From: Acinetobacter bohemicus ANC 3994 | GTDB taxonomy: Bacteria; Pseudomonadota; Gammaproteobacteria; Pseudomonadales; Moraxellaceae | Direction of reading: 5' to 3' | DNA length: 64,000 nucleotides | Assembly: GCF_000367925.1 (NCBI RefSeq) | Contig: NZ_KB849164.1 | Location: 970,349 to 1,034,348 of the forward strand | Shown here: piece by piece, positions 29,210 to 38,024 of the stretch | Numbering within the stretch: position 1 is the first letter of the stretch | Layout of the letters: the number at the start of each line of letters is the position of its first letter | Notes under the pieces: generated by a model | What the model saw: the letters and a program-made list of their open reading frames with translations, nothing else | Told to the model about the DNA's origin: nothing | The model's database searches: none | Program-made: the position numbers and the translations under genes

Positions 29210-30357
29210 TTGCAATTCAACACAAACTAAGTGGATTCTACTTTTTCTACTACTCCATAGTAGGAACCTTCATGCCATTTTGGAGCCTTTATCTAGAAGA
29301 TCAGGGCTTTAATTATCAAGAAATAGGGCTTTTATCTTCTATAGCCATTGTGACACGTTTTTTTGCGCCGTTTATTTGGGGCTGGATTGCGGATAAGTCT
29401 GGTAAAAGAATGTTGTTGGTACGTATTGCGACTTGGGTTGAAGCTTGTATTTGGTTCATGATTTTTCTAATTCCAAATACATTCCAATCGGTTGCATTAC
29501 TGATGCTTATTTTTAGTTTTTTTCAAAATGCCATTTTAGCGCAATTTGAAGGGGTGACTTTATTTTGGTTGGCGGAACAACGCACCCAACTTTATGGCAA
29601 AGTCCGGAAATGGGGCTCTATCGGTTTTATTGTTGCTGTTTTTGGCATAGGGGCTTTGCTTGAAATCGTACCCATTTCGATGCTGCCTATTATGTTGCTA
29701 TGTATTGCATTTTTGGCCTTCATTTGGTCTTTCACGATCAAAGAGCCGACGACAGCACCTCATTCGCAGCAGCAGTTAGAACCATTGTTACCGATATTAA
29801 AACGACCTGTTGTTGCTGCATTTTTTGCAATTGAATTTGTTTTATTATTTTCTCATGCGCCATTTTATAGTTTTTATAGTAACTATTTACATCAAGTTGG
29901 TTTTAGCACCACTGAAATCGGTTTTTTGTGGTCAGTTGGGGTGGTTGCTGAAATTATCATGTTCGCCTTTGCGCATGTTTTTTTAACCCGATTCTCTTGG
30001 CGTTATTTAGTCAGCCTTTGTTTGGTGTTAACTGGAATCAGGTGGATGATTGTTGGGCTATTGCCAAACTCCTTTATGGCTCAGTTTTTAGCACAAACTA
30101 TTCATGCTTTTAGTTTTGGCTTATTTCATATGATTGCTATGCGTGTTGTCTTTCAAAATTTTTCTATAGGACAGCAAGGACGTGGGCAAGCCATGTATAG
30201 CACGATGTGGGGCTTAGGTGTGGCTTTGGGGAGTATCTTGGCAGGCCGATATTGGCAACTCATCTCTGGGGAAGTGATTTTTATTATTGCTGGCTTTGCA
30301 ACTTTTATCGGCTTGTTGTTTGTTCGTTGGCTTCCAAAACATATCCAACAAGCCTAA
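29200..30357 (+). CDS. MFS transporter of the HcaT/nucleoside-symporter-like group
   Basis: A 385-aa major facilitator with about 12 hydrophobic segments. SGFYFFYYSIVGTFMPFWSL at the start, GWIADKSGKRMLLVR between segments 2 and 3, and WGSIGFIVAVFG are characteristic of the MFS_1_like group containing the phenylpropionate carrier HcaT. The substrate is unknown. The ATG at 29200 has AGG 5 nt upstream; the start region overlaps the att-like repeats, so an insertion here could have replaced the native promoter. It marks the beginning of the stable chromosome. An amidase gene is convergent downstream. Confidence 0.85.
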   Translation: MQPIAIQHKLSGFYFFYYSIVGTFMPFWSLYLEDQGFNYQEIGLLSSIAIVTRFFAPFIWGWIADKSGKRMLLVRIATWVEACIWFMIFLIPNTFQSVALLMLIFSFFQNAILAQFEGVTLFWLAEQRTQLYGKVRKWGSIGFIVAVFGIGALLEIVPISMLPIMLLCIAFLAFIWSFTIKEPTTAPHSQQQLEPLLPILKRPVVAAFFAIEFVLLFSHAPFYSFYSNYLHQVGFSTTEIGFLWSVGVVAEIIMFAFAHVFLTRFSWRYLVSLCLVLTGIRWMIVGLLPNSFMAQFLAQTIHAFSFGLFHMIAMRVVFQNFSIGQQGRGQAMYSTMWGLGVALGSILAGRYWQLISGEVIFIIAGFATFIGLLFVRWLPKHIQQA

Positions 30358-30392
30358 AAAGCTTAATAACGTAAATATAGTGTGACTATTTT

Positions 30393-31883
30393 TTAGAGTT
30401 GAATTTGACTATAACGATTAAACCATGGCTGTGCTTTTTCAAGTTGAGCTGCCAACTGCAGTAATACGTCTTCTCGGGCAAAAGGTGCAATAAATTGCGA
30501 ACCTAAAGGTAGATTGTCTGCATTCCAATACAGTGGAACAGACATTGCTGGAAGACCCGTGATATTAGCCAATTGTGTAAAAGGAACCCATGTTAAATTT
30601 TCTTTCACAATTCGATCTACCAATTTCCCTTGCGCCAATAAATGTGCCTTGCCCAATTTTAATAAACTTTTCAAAATGGGTTTTTGCCAGTGAGGTAATT
30701 TAATTTCACCGTTTTTAGGTGCAACAGAAGCGGTTGCCGGCGTTAAATACAAATCATATCGATCAAAAAAGTGATTCATTTTCGTCGCATACACGCCCCA
30801 GTTGTTGAGGTTGTGAATATATTCAAGCGCTGTCGTTTGTTTTCCGAATGCTGCAAGTGCCAATGAATCCAGTTCAAAATCACTATTCTTCGCTTGATGT
30901 TGCTGCTTAATCTTTTCAAGAACATAAGAAAATTGACTGAACCACGTGGTAATAAAATCTTTGGCGAGTGCCATACCATCAATAGGCGGTGTGTCTTCCA
31001 CCACAGTATGTCCTAATGACTCTAATAATTTCGCTGTATGTTGAACTGCTGCAATTGCATCTTTGGAAATAGGCGTGCCGATAGGTGAGTGGGTACTAAA
31101 AGCAATTTTTAATGGTTTAGGTGGTTGTTGAATGATGTCTAAATAGGGACTTTGAGGATGTTCAATTTTAAACAAGGAACTATGTTCTGCGCCGTGTGTC
31201 GCATCAAGCATGGCAGCACTATCTCGAACTGTTTTGGTCAGTACATGTTGAACTGCCGCCCCATGCATCGCTTCACTCATGTGTGGGCCCCAAGGCGTAC
31301 GGCCACGGCTCGGTTTTAATCCAAATAAACCACAATAAGATGCAGGAATACGAATAGAACCACCACCATCTCCAGCGCCAGCAATGGGCACAATACCACC
31401 AGCAACTGCGGAAGCCGATCCGCCTGAAGATCCACCACTATTGTGTCTTAAATTCCAAGGGTTATGACACGTTCCCCAAGCATCGGGTTCAGTAATTCCT
31501 TTAATCCCGAATTCTGGCGTGTTGGTTCGACCAAAGGTCACAATTCCGGTATTTTCCCAGCGATTGACAATTTCAGAATTTTGTTCAGCAATATGATGAA
31601 TTCGTTTTAAGCCTTTACAGCCATATGACGTGGGATAACCCGCATATTCTTGAAATAAGTCTTTCACTAAAAAGGGTACACCAGCAAAAGGACCCGTTAA
31701 TTGTTGTTTGGTTCTGTGCTCTGCATAGTCATACATCGGAATAATAATGGCATTTAATTGGGGATTCGTGTCTGCGGCACGCTCCAATGCTAAGTTGAGT
31801 AATTCTGAAGCTAAAACTTCTTTATTGGCCACTAATTCGGCCAATCCTAGCCCATCATATTGAAGATATTCAGAAAGTTGCAT
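30393..31883 (-). CDS. Amidase signature family hydrolase
   Basis: Ser-cisSer-Lys amidases hydrolyse carboxamides. The triad is present: K74 in FLVKDL, the GGSSGG loop at about 150-155, and the nucleophile S176 in GGGSIRIPAS. At 496 aa it has the family's normal length. DLFQEYAGYPTSYGCKG and the long C-terminal region resemble the 6-aminohexanoate cyclic-dimer hydrolase (NylA) type, but the natural substrate is unknown. I start at 31883 (MQLSEYLQYDG; AAGGG upstream), since 40 further in-frame residues upstream look untranslated. A stand-alone gene, so not GatA of the tRNA amidotransferase. Confidence 0.85.
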   Translation of the reverse strand: MQLSEYLQYDGLGLAELVANKEVLASELLNLALERAADTNPQLNAIIIPMYDYAEHRTKQQLTGPFAGVPFLVKDLFQEYAGYPTSYGCKGLKRIHHIAEQNSEIVNRWENTGIVTFGRTNTPEFGIKGITEPDAWGTCHNPWNLRHNSGGSSGGSASAVAGGIVPIAGAGDGGGSIRIPASYCGLFGLKPSRGRTPWGPHMSEAMHGAAVQHVLTKTVRDSAAMLDATHGAEHSSLFKIEHPQSPYLDIIQQPPKPLKIAFSTHSPIGTPISKDAIAAVQHTAKLLESLGHTVVEDTPPIDGMALAKDFITTWFSQFSYVLEKIKQQHQAKNSDFELDSLALAAFGKQTTALEYIHNLNNWGVYATKMNHFFDRYDLYLTPATASVAPKNGEIKLPHWQKPILKSLLKLGKAHLLAQGKLVDRIVKENLTWVPFTQLANITGLPAMSVPLYWNADNLPLGSQFIAPFAREDVLLQLAAQLEKAQPWFNRYSQIQL

Positions 31884-32292
31884 TACTAGCCCTTGTTTTA
31901 TTTTAATATAAGTCTCTGTTGTTGTAAGCGATTTTATATGAAGAAGCAAGACAGATCGGATGAACTTTATAAAGCCTTTGATTGTAGATGGCCTCATCCA
32001 CATGGTTAATTTAATCGTGCTACTGATTCAGCGGTGGCCTGAATTCGTTTAGTAATCGCTGGAATTTTTTTCTATATGGTTTTTGATATTTTTCTGAATT
32101 TAGTTTTGAGTTGGAAAGCATTAATTTATGGATGTGTTGCTCTACAATTTGCTTTGCTCAGCACAGACTAAAATCAATTCCAAGGCATGAAGGAAACATA
32201 AATATATTGTTGTAATATGGTTGATAAATACTGGGTTTTCATAAAAATATGCTAAGTTGTATTTAGAAATTTTATCATTGAACTTATGATGT

Positions 32293-32772
32293 ATGAAAAA
32301 AACATATCTTACGATTTTTCTCATATTGTGCTCATCTGTAGTGATGGCAAATGAGAACAAAGCAGTAGTTGCAACAGAAGAAATGGATCGAGTTGAAGAT
32401 TCGAATCCTATTCGTATTGTAACGCGTCCCGAAATTGTGGGTTTATGGGGTATGCAAATAGCGAATAATAAGAAATGTATTGAATATTATAATTTTAAAA
32501 GTAATAACAATGTGGTGATCAAGAGTGGACAAGAATGGTCATCAGGTATTTATGACTATCAATCATCACAAGAAGAACGTAGCGCATTACCAGCTCTAAT
32601 ATTGCAAGTAAAATACGATAACAATGAAGTGGATTGTTCAGGTTATAGCGAAGACCAAACAGGTGAAATTTCTCAATATTTCGTACAGTGGAAAAACTCA
32701 TCAACCATTAATTTTTGTAGTAATGAAAAAGCAGAACAATGTTTTGCGACATTACGCCGTATTTTACCTTAG
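32293..32772 (+). CDS. Periplasmic protein of unknown function, 159 aa
   Basis: A clean signal peptide (KKTYLTIFLILCSSVVMA) with cleavage before NENKA near residue 20. The mature part contains GLWGMQIANNKKCIEYYNF and four cysteines (KKCIEY, VDCSGY, NFCSNE, EQCFAT), likely two disulfides, with a small beta-barrel look (lipocalin-like, tentative). Family not recognised. A bidirectional terminator separates it from the convergent accC. Confidence 0.65.
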   Translation: MKKTYLTIFLILCSSVVMANENKAVVATEEMDRVEDSNPIRIVTRPEIVGLWGMQIANNKKCIEYYNFKSNNNVVIKSGQEWSSGIYDYQSSQEERSALPALILQVKYDNNEVDCSGYSEDQTGEISQYFVQWKNSSTINFCSNEKAEQCFATLRRILP

Positions 32773-32788
32773 TCATTCTAAGCATATA

Positions 32789-32818
32789 AAAAAACCGCTC
32801 TTGAAGAGCGGTTTTTTT
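32789..32818. terminator. Bidirectional terminator between the periplasmic gene and accC
   Basis: AAAAACCGCTC / GAGCGGTTTTT with a 4-base loop; A and T tracts on both sides serve both convergent genes. Confidence 0.9.
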
Positions 32819-32835
32819 ATATTAAAGCAGGCAGA

Positions 32836-34203
32836 TTAAGATCCTTCTTTAACATGACCTTCTAATTTTTGAAGCAAATGTTTTTCTAGATAATGAATAT
32901 CCATTGCTTGCGAACAGAAATTCGCATCTTCTAAAATTAGATCTTTATGTAAAGGAATATTGGTCTTAATTCCAGTCAAGATCATCTCTTCTAATGCTTG
33001 TTTCATACGTGCAATACACGTTTTACGGTCTTTACCATGCGCAATCAGTTTAGCAATCATTGAGTCATAGTAAGGTGGAATACTATAGCCTTGATAGATA
33101 TGCGAATCTAAACGAATACCTGCACCACCCGGGGTATAGAAGTGTTCAATTTTACCTGGTGATGGTAAAAAGTTCGTTGGATCTTCCGCATTAATACGGC
33201 ATTCCATAGCATGACCATTACATTCAACATCTTCTTGTTGAATATTAAGACCAAGACCGCCTGCAATGAGAAGCTGTTGTTCGATAATATCGATACCAGT
33301 GACCATTTCAGTGACTGGATGCTCAACTTGAACACGCGTATTCATCTCAATAAAGAAGAATTCATCATCTTCAAATAAGAATTCGAATGTACCTGCACCA
33401 CGGTATTGCATTAGTTTACATGCATTGACACAAGCTTCTAAAATATCAGCACGTGCTTGTTCAGGTAGGCCGGGTGCTGGTGCTTCTTCAAGTACTTTTT
33501 GATGGCGACGTTGCAAAGAGCAGTCACGATCAAATAAGTGAATGGCATGACCATTACCATCTGCTAGAACCTGAACTTCGACATGGCGTGGTTTTTGTAG
33601 GAAGCGTTCCATGTAGACGGTGTCATCACCAAACCACATTTCTGCATCACGCTGTGCTGCTTGAACTGATTCAAGTAATGTATCAACACGCTCAACAATA
33701 CGCATACCACGACCACCACCGCCAGAAGCAGCTTTAACGATCAATGGGAAGCCAATTTCTTTTGCTTCAGCCAATGCATTGCTTGTTGTTACGGCATGCG
33801 CTGAACCCGGAACGGTTGGAACACCTGCTTTACGCATTGCCGTAATGGCAGAAACTTTGTTCCCCATTAAGCGAATGTGTTCAGGGCGAGGGCCAATGAA
33901 GATAAAGCCTGAGCTTTCTACAATTTCCGCAAATTCAGCATTTTCAGACAAGAACCCATAACCTGGATGGATTGCATCTGCACCAGTGATTTCAGCAGCA
34001 GTAATAATTGCTGGGATGTTTAAATAGCTTTCACTACTTGCACCCGGACCAATACATACTGCTTCATCAACAAAACGAAGGTGCATGAGGTCTTTATCGG
34101 CATCGGAATAAATACCAACGGTTTTAATTCCTAAAGTTTTGCAAGCTCGGGTAATGCGTAAAGCGATTTCACCCCGGTTTGCAATTAATACCTTTTGCAA
34201 CAT
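32836..34203 (-). CDS. accC: Biotin carboxylase, acetyl-CoA carboxylase subunit
   Basis: AccC carboxylates the biotin on AccB using ATP and bicarbonate, the first half-reaction of fatty acid synthesis. The N-terminal domain (KVLIANRGEIALRITRACKT), the glycine-rich ATP-grasp loop (KAASGGGGRGMRIV), HLFDRDCSLQRRHQKVLEEA and the catalytic MNTRVQVEHPVTEMVTGID are all intact over 455 aa. It follows accB by 17 bp in one operon with aroQ upstream. Convergent with the periplasmic gene. Confidence 0.98.
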   Translation of the reverse strand: MLQKVLIANRGEIALRITRACKTLGIKTVGIYSDADKDLMHLRFVDEAVCIGPGASSESYLNIPAIITAAEITGADAIHPGYGFLSENAEFAEIVESSGFIFIGPRPEHIRLMGNKVSAITAMRKAGVPTVPGSAHAVTTSNALAEAKEIGFPLIVKAASGGGGRGMRIVERVDTLLESVQAAQRDAEMWFGDDTVYMERFLQKPRHVEVQVLADGNGHAIHLFDRDCSLQRRHQKVLEEAPAPGLPEQARADILEACVNACKLMQYRGAGTFEFLFEDDEFFFIEMNTRVQVEHPVTEMVTGIDIIEQQLLIAGGLGLNIQQEDVECNGHAMECRINAEDPTNFLPSPGKIEHFYTPGGAGIRLDSHIYQGYSIPPYYDSMIAKLIAHGKDRKTCIARMKQALEEMILTGIKTNIPLHKDLILEDANFCSQAMDIHYLEKHLLQKLEGHVKEGS

Positions 34204-34220
34204 TATAAATCCCCGTGGTT

Positions 34221-34637
34221 TTATGCGCGATAGCGGAAAAGTGCTTGACCGAATTGAATCACTTCACCATTTTTCACTAAAATTTCTTCAACGACACCGC
34301 TTTGGGTTGCTTCAATTGGATTCATGATTTTCATGGCTTCAATGATGCCTAAAGTTTCACCAGCAGTAATGGTTTGACCCACTTTAACAAATGGTGCTTC
34401 GCCTGGGCTTTGTGCTGCATAGAACACACCAACCATTGGAGAAGTTTCTACAGCGCCACGTGGAGTTTTAGCCGCAGGAGTAGCTGCAACAGGAGCAGGC
34501 ATTGCCGCAACAGCGCCAGCAACCATAGGATTACGACGAGTTAATGCGATGGATTGATCACCTTCTTTAACTTCTATCGCTTGTAAGTCAGATTCAATCA
34601 TCAGGTCGATGAGTTTCTTGATTTTACGAATATCCAT
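34221..34637 (-). CDS. accB: Biotin carboxyl carrier protein of acetyl-CoA carboxylase
   Basis: AccB carries carboxybiotin between AccC and the carboxyltransferase. The biotinylation site is K103 in EAMKIMN. The N-terminal dimerisation part (IRKIKKLIDLMIESDLQAIE) is joined by an Ala/Pro linker (~40-65) to the C-terminal biotinyl domain, with the usual thumb (SPMVGVFYAAQSPGEAPFV). At 138 aa it is slightly short because of the compact linker. Middle gene of aroQ-accB-accC, 16 bp after aroQ. Confidence 0.98.
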   Translation of the reverse strand: MDIRKIKKLIDLMIESDLQAIEVKEGDQSIALTRRNPMVAGAVAAMPAPVAATPAAKTPRGAVETSPMVGVFYAAQSPGEAPFVKVGQTITAGETLGIIEAMKIMNPIEATQSGVVEEILVKNGEVIQFGQALFRYRA

Positions 34638-34653
34638 GAGACAGTATTCCTAA

Positions 34654-35109
34654 TTATGATTGCGTAGTAGGTTGAATTTTTTCGATGGCATAATCGAGTG
34701 CAGCGGAATAACCTTTTGCACCTAAACCGCAAATTACGCCAACGGCTTTATCGGATAGATATGAATGATGTCTAAATGCTTCACGAGCATGCACATTAGA
34801 CAAATGAACTTCAATAAATGGTATTGCTACGCCAAGAAGGGCATCGCGTATCGCAACAGACGTATGTGTTAATGCTGCTGGATTAATAATAATAAATTGC
34901 ACGCCGTGTTGCTGCGCTTGATGAATTCGGTCAACAATTGCACCTTCCCAATTACTTTGGAACGTGTCTAACGAAATAGATGATTTTTGAGCTTGTGTAA
35001 TGAGTTGCTGATTTATGTCCTCAAGAGTGAGATGTCCATAAACTTCAGGTTCACGCTTACCTAATAAATTAAGATTCGGTCCGTGAATGACTAAAATGCT
35101 CGAACTCAT
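34654..35109 (-). CDS. aroQ: Type II 3-dehydroquinate dehydratase
   Basis: This converts 3-dehydroquinate to 3-dehydroshikimate in aromatic amino-acid synthesis. The signature GPNLNLLGKREPEVYG contains R19 and the catalytic Y24; NWEGAIVDRIH, INPAALTHTS and EVHLSNVHAREAFRHHS complete the active site. At 151 aa it is of normal length. First gene of an operon with accB and accC, a common arrangement in gammaproteobacteria. About 1.1 kb of apparently non-coding DNA lies upstream. Confidence 0.97.
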   Translation of the reverse strand: MSSSILVIHGPNLNLLGKREPEVYGHLTLEDINQQLITQAQKSSISLDTFQSNWEGAIVDRIHQAQQHGVQFIIINPAALTHTSVAIRDALLGVAIPFIEVHLSNVHAREAFRHHSYLSDKAVGVICGLGAKGYSAALDYAIEKIQPTTQS

Positions 35110-36242
35110 TCAGCTTGCTCCATTTCTAAGTTGCAGTAATACTTTGCAAGATGTCTGCAAAGTTGCCTCATTATGGCACAAAATCCTACATTTTTTTTAT
35201 AATTTCGTTAAAATGAAATAGAATATATGTGTCATATCAGCGCTATATATTGAGAACTTTGCAAGGAAATGGCAATGTTAAAAAATGACAATTTTTATGA
35301 TTATTCTTTGTTTTTATATTCTAAACCGAATTGACCAAAACAGTTCATGTAAATTGTGTAACAGCCATGACTCAGTGATCCAAGGTTAGAATTTCTTGTT
35401 CGTTGGTAGCGATTGATCTTATTGCATCATTTTCCATGGTGAATAGTTGTCGTGGTAAATACTTGTATGCAATTTAAGACAAAGTGCTGTTTTATTTTAA
35501 TCAGCTTTCATTTAGTTATCATGCTATTGATGATGTTTTTATGCTGAATATACGTTATGAATATTGTATCGTTCTTGTCATTTAGGGTAAAGCATAAAGA
35601 TATGGTTTTTATGCTTGTTTTTTATAATTTATTAAAATAAAACATATGCTTATTGTATTTTATTTGGTTTGATTCATGTGCATTATAAGCTGGGTATTCA
35701 AGTCTTAAGGGGTAAAAAATACTTTCTTCATCGGAGATATTTAGTGTTTTTCTCTAACGAAATATCGATATATGCAAAAAGGGGTGGTTGTCTGATTAAG
35801 CATTAATATGAGCTGTTTATATGAAAACGGAGGCTTATTTTATAATCATCTTGGTAGGCAAAATAAAAGTAAATTTTTTAGATGAAAGGATTCTTTTGAA
35901 GGGATACATCCATCTTGATGAACAGCGGATTGACCTTTTAGTTCATGAATAGCATGTATAGGGTGACTGAAAATGATTGCATGAGATGATCTTCATTGGC
36001 AAAAGTTATGTTATTGCGATTATAAAGTTCATTATTGAGCAGTTGTTCGCTGATTTTACGATCAATTCACTTAAATGCTTTTTTAGTTTGATCAAAAGAA
36101 ACCGTCATATCTATTTTAACAGTTTCGCTTTATGGCTAAGGGTTATAAAACTGTATTCAGTGTTGTACCAAATTGATGTCTATTGCTATTTTTTTAGTTA
36201 AATTATTTAAAATCAAAGATTTGATTATTTGTTTTTCATAAC
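35110..36242. other. Long intergenic region upstream of aroQ
   Basis: Over 1.1 kb with no credible gene. The aroQ-accB-accC promoter must lie in its first part. The rest is AT-rich, and the open frames in it have no ribosome sites and odd composition. It may be a decayed insertion. Confidence 0.5.
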
Positions 36243-36263
36243 TTGAATTTGTAACTTTTTCAA
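36243..36263. promoter_or_regulatory. Second copy of the 21-bp UmuDAb-type operator
   Basis: Identical over 21 bp to the site in front of the UmuDAb-like gene: TTGAA and TTCAA arms around a GT-AC core. Reading leftward the match extends one more base, and an ATG follows a few bases on, but that frame stops after four codons. A hydrophobic 85-codon frame (GTG start, 36260-36517) ends inside this site. It is either a live operator for a gene now lost or a piece of duplicated promoter. Confidence 0.5.
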
Positions 36264-36548
36264 AAATGGAATAATGGACATCTATAAAGCATTTGGTTAA
36301 TAATTTGGATAATCAAAAGGGCATAACTAAAAGTCTTTAAAGTCCTAATAAAGCTGAGTGTGGTTACAGTTAATCGCATCGAGCGTAGATGGAATTCTTT
36401 GTTGAGAATTAATAGACGAATAAAGATGGATATGAACATAGCTAATCCACTTACATTTAGCAGCCATCCGACAAAGCGGCAAAACAGTAGTCCAAATAAC
36501 CTAATCGGCATCAACACTAAAAAGATGACTTTTATTCATACAATTTCA

Positions 36549-37151
36549 TTATCTCAGTTTTTTTAAAATACAGGTCACAACGCCCCAAATAATTAATGGT
36601 TCTTCATCGCGTAAATAAATATCAGGATAATCCGGATTTTCTGCTTTTAACCAGATTTTGGTTTGGGCGCGTTGTTGTTTTTCTTTTATCAATCGTTTTA
36701 CGGTAAATTCATTATGAATTAATGCCAGAACAATATCGCCGTGTCCTGCGGTTAAGCTACGATCAATCAGGATTTGATCATCTAGGTCTATACCTGCATT
36801 TTTCATGGACAGTGAATTTACTCGCAATACAAATGTAGTTAATGGGTTATGCACCAAATATTCATTTAAATCGATAAAGTCTTCTGTGTAATCTTGGTCT
36901 GTAGAGGAATAATCATCGGGAATAGAAGGATAAGGAATATTTAATGCTGTTCGGTTTCGAATCGCTTGAAGTTCAATTTTTTGACTTAGATCATCTTCAG
37001 GTTTTGGCTTGAGCCATGCTTTTATTTCTAAAACTTTAGACTCTGGCACGCGCATAACCACGGTTTTTTCTTGATAGTGAGTTTTACGTCCTGCATTTTT
37101 GCGCTTTCCACCATGTTGATGTTCTATGAGCGGGCAATCTTCTACTTTCAT
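36549..37151 (-). CDS. umuDAb: UmuDAb-like SOS regulator, S24 peptidase fold, 200 aa
   Basis: Acinetobacter has no LexA; UmuDAb, a UmuD homologue with a longer DNA-binding N-terminus, represses part of the damage response and self-cleaves when RecA is activated. This protein has the long N-terminus (HGGKRKNAGRKTHYQEKT) and the UmuD C-terminal domain: IDLNEYLVHNPLTTFVLR, nucleophile S115 in SLSMKNAG, GHGDIVLALIHNEFTVK with K152, 37 residues apart as in E. coli UmuD. The Cys/Ala-Gly cleavage pair expected near residues 70-73 is not present (ALNIPYPS). I start at 37151, because the operator at 37161-37181 would otherwise lie in the coding region. Confidence 0.82.
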   Translation of the reverse strand: MKVEDCPLIEHQHGGKRKNAGRKTHYQEKTVVMRVPESKVLEIKAWLKPKPEDDLSQKIELQAIRNRTALNIPYPSIPDDYSSTDQDYTEDFIDLNEYLVHNPLTTFVLRVNSLSMKNAGIDLDDQILIDRSLTAGHGDIVLALIHNEFTVKRLIKEKQQRAQTKIWLKAENPDYPDIYLRDEEPLIIWGVVTCILKKLR

Positions 37152-37160
37152 TTTTATATC

Positions 37161-37181
37161 TTGAATTTGTAACTTTTTCAA
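37161..37181. promoter_or_regulatory. 21-bp operator in front of the UmuDAb-like gene
   Basis: A partly symmetric element, TTGAA at one end and TTCAA at the other with GT-AC near the centre, only 9 bp from the ATG of the regulator gene. It resembles, from memory, the TTGAAA...TTTCAA palindrome reported for UmuDAb-controlled promoters, so autoregulation is likely. The divergent gene at 37277 could share it. An identical copy is at 36243. Confidence 0.65.
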
Positions 37182-37276
37182 GATTAGCAAAAAACCATGT
37201 AAATAAAAAGATTGCCAACACATTTATAATCTAGGATAAAATGCAGCATTCAGCTTTATGTAGCAAGGTATAAGCA

Positions 37277-37627
37277 ATGATCCAGAAATCTCCTTTAGAA
37301 GAACTCATCGCAGAACAAAAGTTATTGTGTGAAGAGTTTGATTCTGCCTATATTAAAGTTAGTGGTGATGATGTTGTTGCAGTTGCTGTAGAGACATTAA
37401 ATCAAGAACCGATTGTTGGTATTCGTAAAAAACCTGAAACAGAAGAAAATGTTGCTTGGTTTATTTATGGTGGGGAACTGGGAGACGGTGAAGATTTTTT
37501 CCAAACCATGACTGTTCGAGAGTTACAGGATATTTTGCCTGAAGTGCTACCGTACTTAGCTTTGGCTGAAGGTTTTCGTTTTATGATTGATCGTGAAGAT
37601 TATGAAGATGTTTGGAAAGAAGATTAA
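37277..37627 (+). CDS. Imm33/DUF2185-like protein, 116 aa
   Basis: The C-terminal half (VAWFIYGGELGDGEDFFQTM, then LPEVLPYLALAEGFRFMID) matches the W-x-I-x-G-G-E ... D-F-F ... L-P-Y-L-x-L-x-x-G-x-R-F pattern of Imm33/DUF2185, a family of immunity-type proteins. The N-terminus is a helix (PLEELIAEQKLLCEEFDSAY). AAGG precedes the ATG. A -10 box TATAAT lies at 37225-37230. It is divergent from the UmuDAb-like gene and has no toxin beside it, so it may be an orphan immunity gene or have another role. Confidence 0.7.
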   Translation: MIQKSPLEELIAEQKLLCEEFDSAYIKVSGDDVVAVAVETLNQEPIVGIRKKPETEENVAWFIYGGELGDGEDFFQTMTVRELQDILPEVLPYLALAEGFRFMIDREDYEDVWKED

Positions 37628-37759
37628 GTCCAAATTTAGCCACTATTAAGTGGCTTTTCTTTTAAGCCGTTACATTTCTATGTTGGTGTATAAATAGACA
37701 ATTATTTGTACTATGTTAATATAAGATGCAAATATACCTTGTGTAACGGGAGTTGTTCT

Positions 37760-38020
37760 ATGACAGCTTATTACAGCCTTATGAAGGCAAGCAAATATGA
37801 GGATGATATGATTCCTAAACTTGCTATACATGCCTTTCGTCATGCCTTTAATAAAGCATGTTTGGTCGCGACCGTTGTTTACGCCAAAGATCAGCAATTG
37901 GTACAACGTGAAGTGAATGGGGTTGAGACTATTCTTCAAGACTTATCTCAATGCTATGTCACAGTTGATCATCTTCCTAAAATATTAAAACGTAAGAAAA
38001 AACAAGAGGCTGCTGTATAA
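37760..38020 (+). CDS. Probable antitoxin partner of the zeta-like kinase, 86 aa
   Basis: I start at ATG 37760 (MTAYYSLMKASKYED), preceded by GGGAG. The protein is mostly helical with a basic C-terminus (LPKILKRKKKQEA), and its middle (KLAIHAFRHAFNKACLVATVV) has no named domain. The next gene starts 4 bp after its stop and encodes a zeta-type kinase, so gene order, size and spacing all fit an antitoxin-toxin operon. It does not resemble epsilon of the classical epsilon/zeta pair. Confidence 0.65.
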   Translation: MTAYYSLMKASKYEDDMIPKLAIHAFRHAFNKACLVATVVYAKDQQLVQREVNGVETILQDLSQCYVTVDHLPKILKRKKKQEAAV

Positions 38021-38024
38021 CTTA

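Noticed and set aside
35977..36201. Open frame of 74 codons on the plus strand upstream of aroQ/umuDAb-like gene
   Set aside because: No ribosome site, very high Ile/Phe/Tyr from AT-rich DNA, no neighbours and no recognisable domain; most likely chance.
36260..36517. Hydrophobic 85-codon frame on the minus strand with a GTG start
   Set aside because: Weak start, overlaps a plus-strand frame of similar quality and ends inside the orphan operator. It could be a small membrane protein, but I could not support it beyond hydrophobicity.
37712..37725. CTATGTTAATA resembling a XerD arm
   Set aside because: No XerC arm at the correct distance; chance match in AT-rich DNA.
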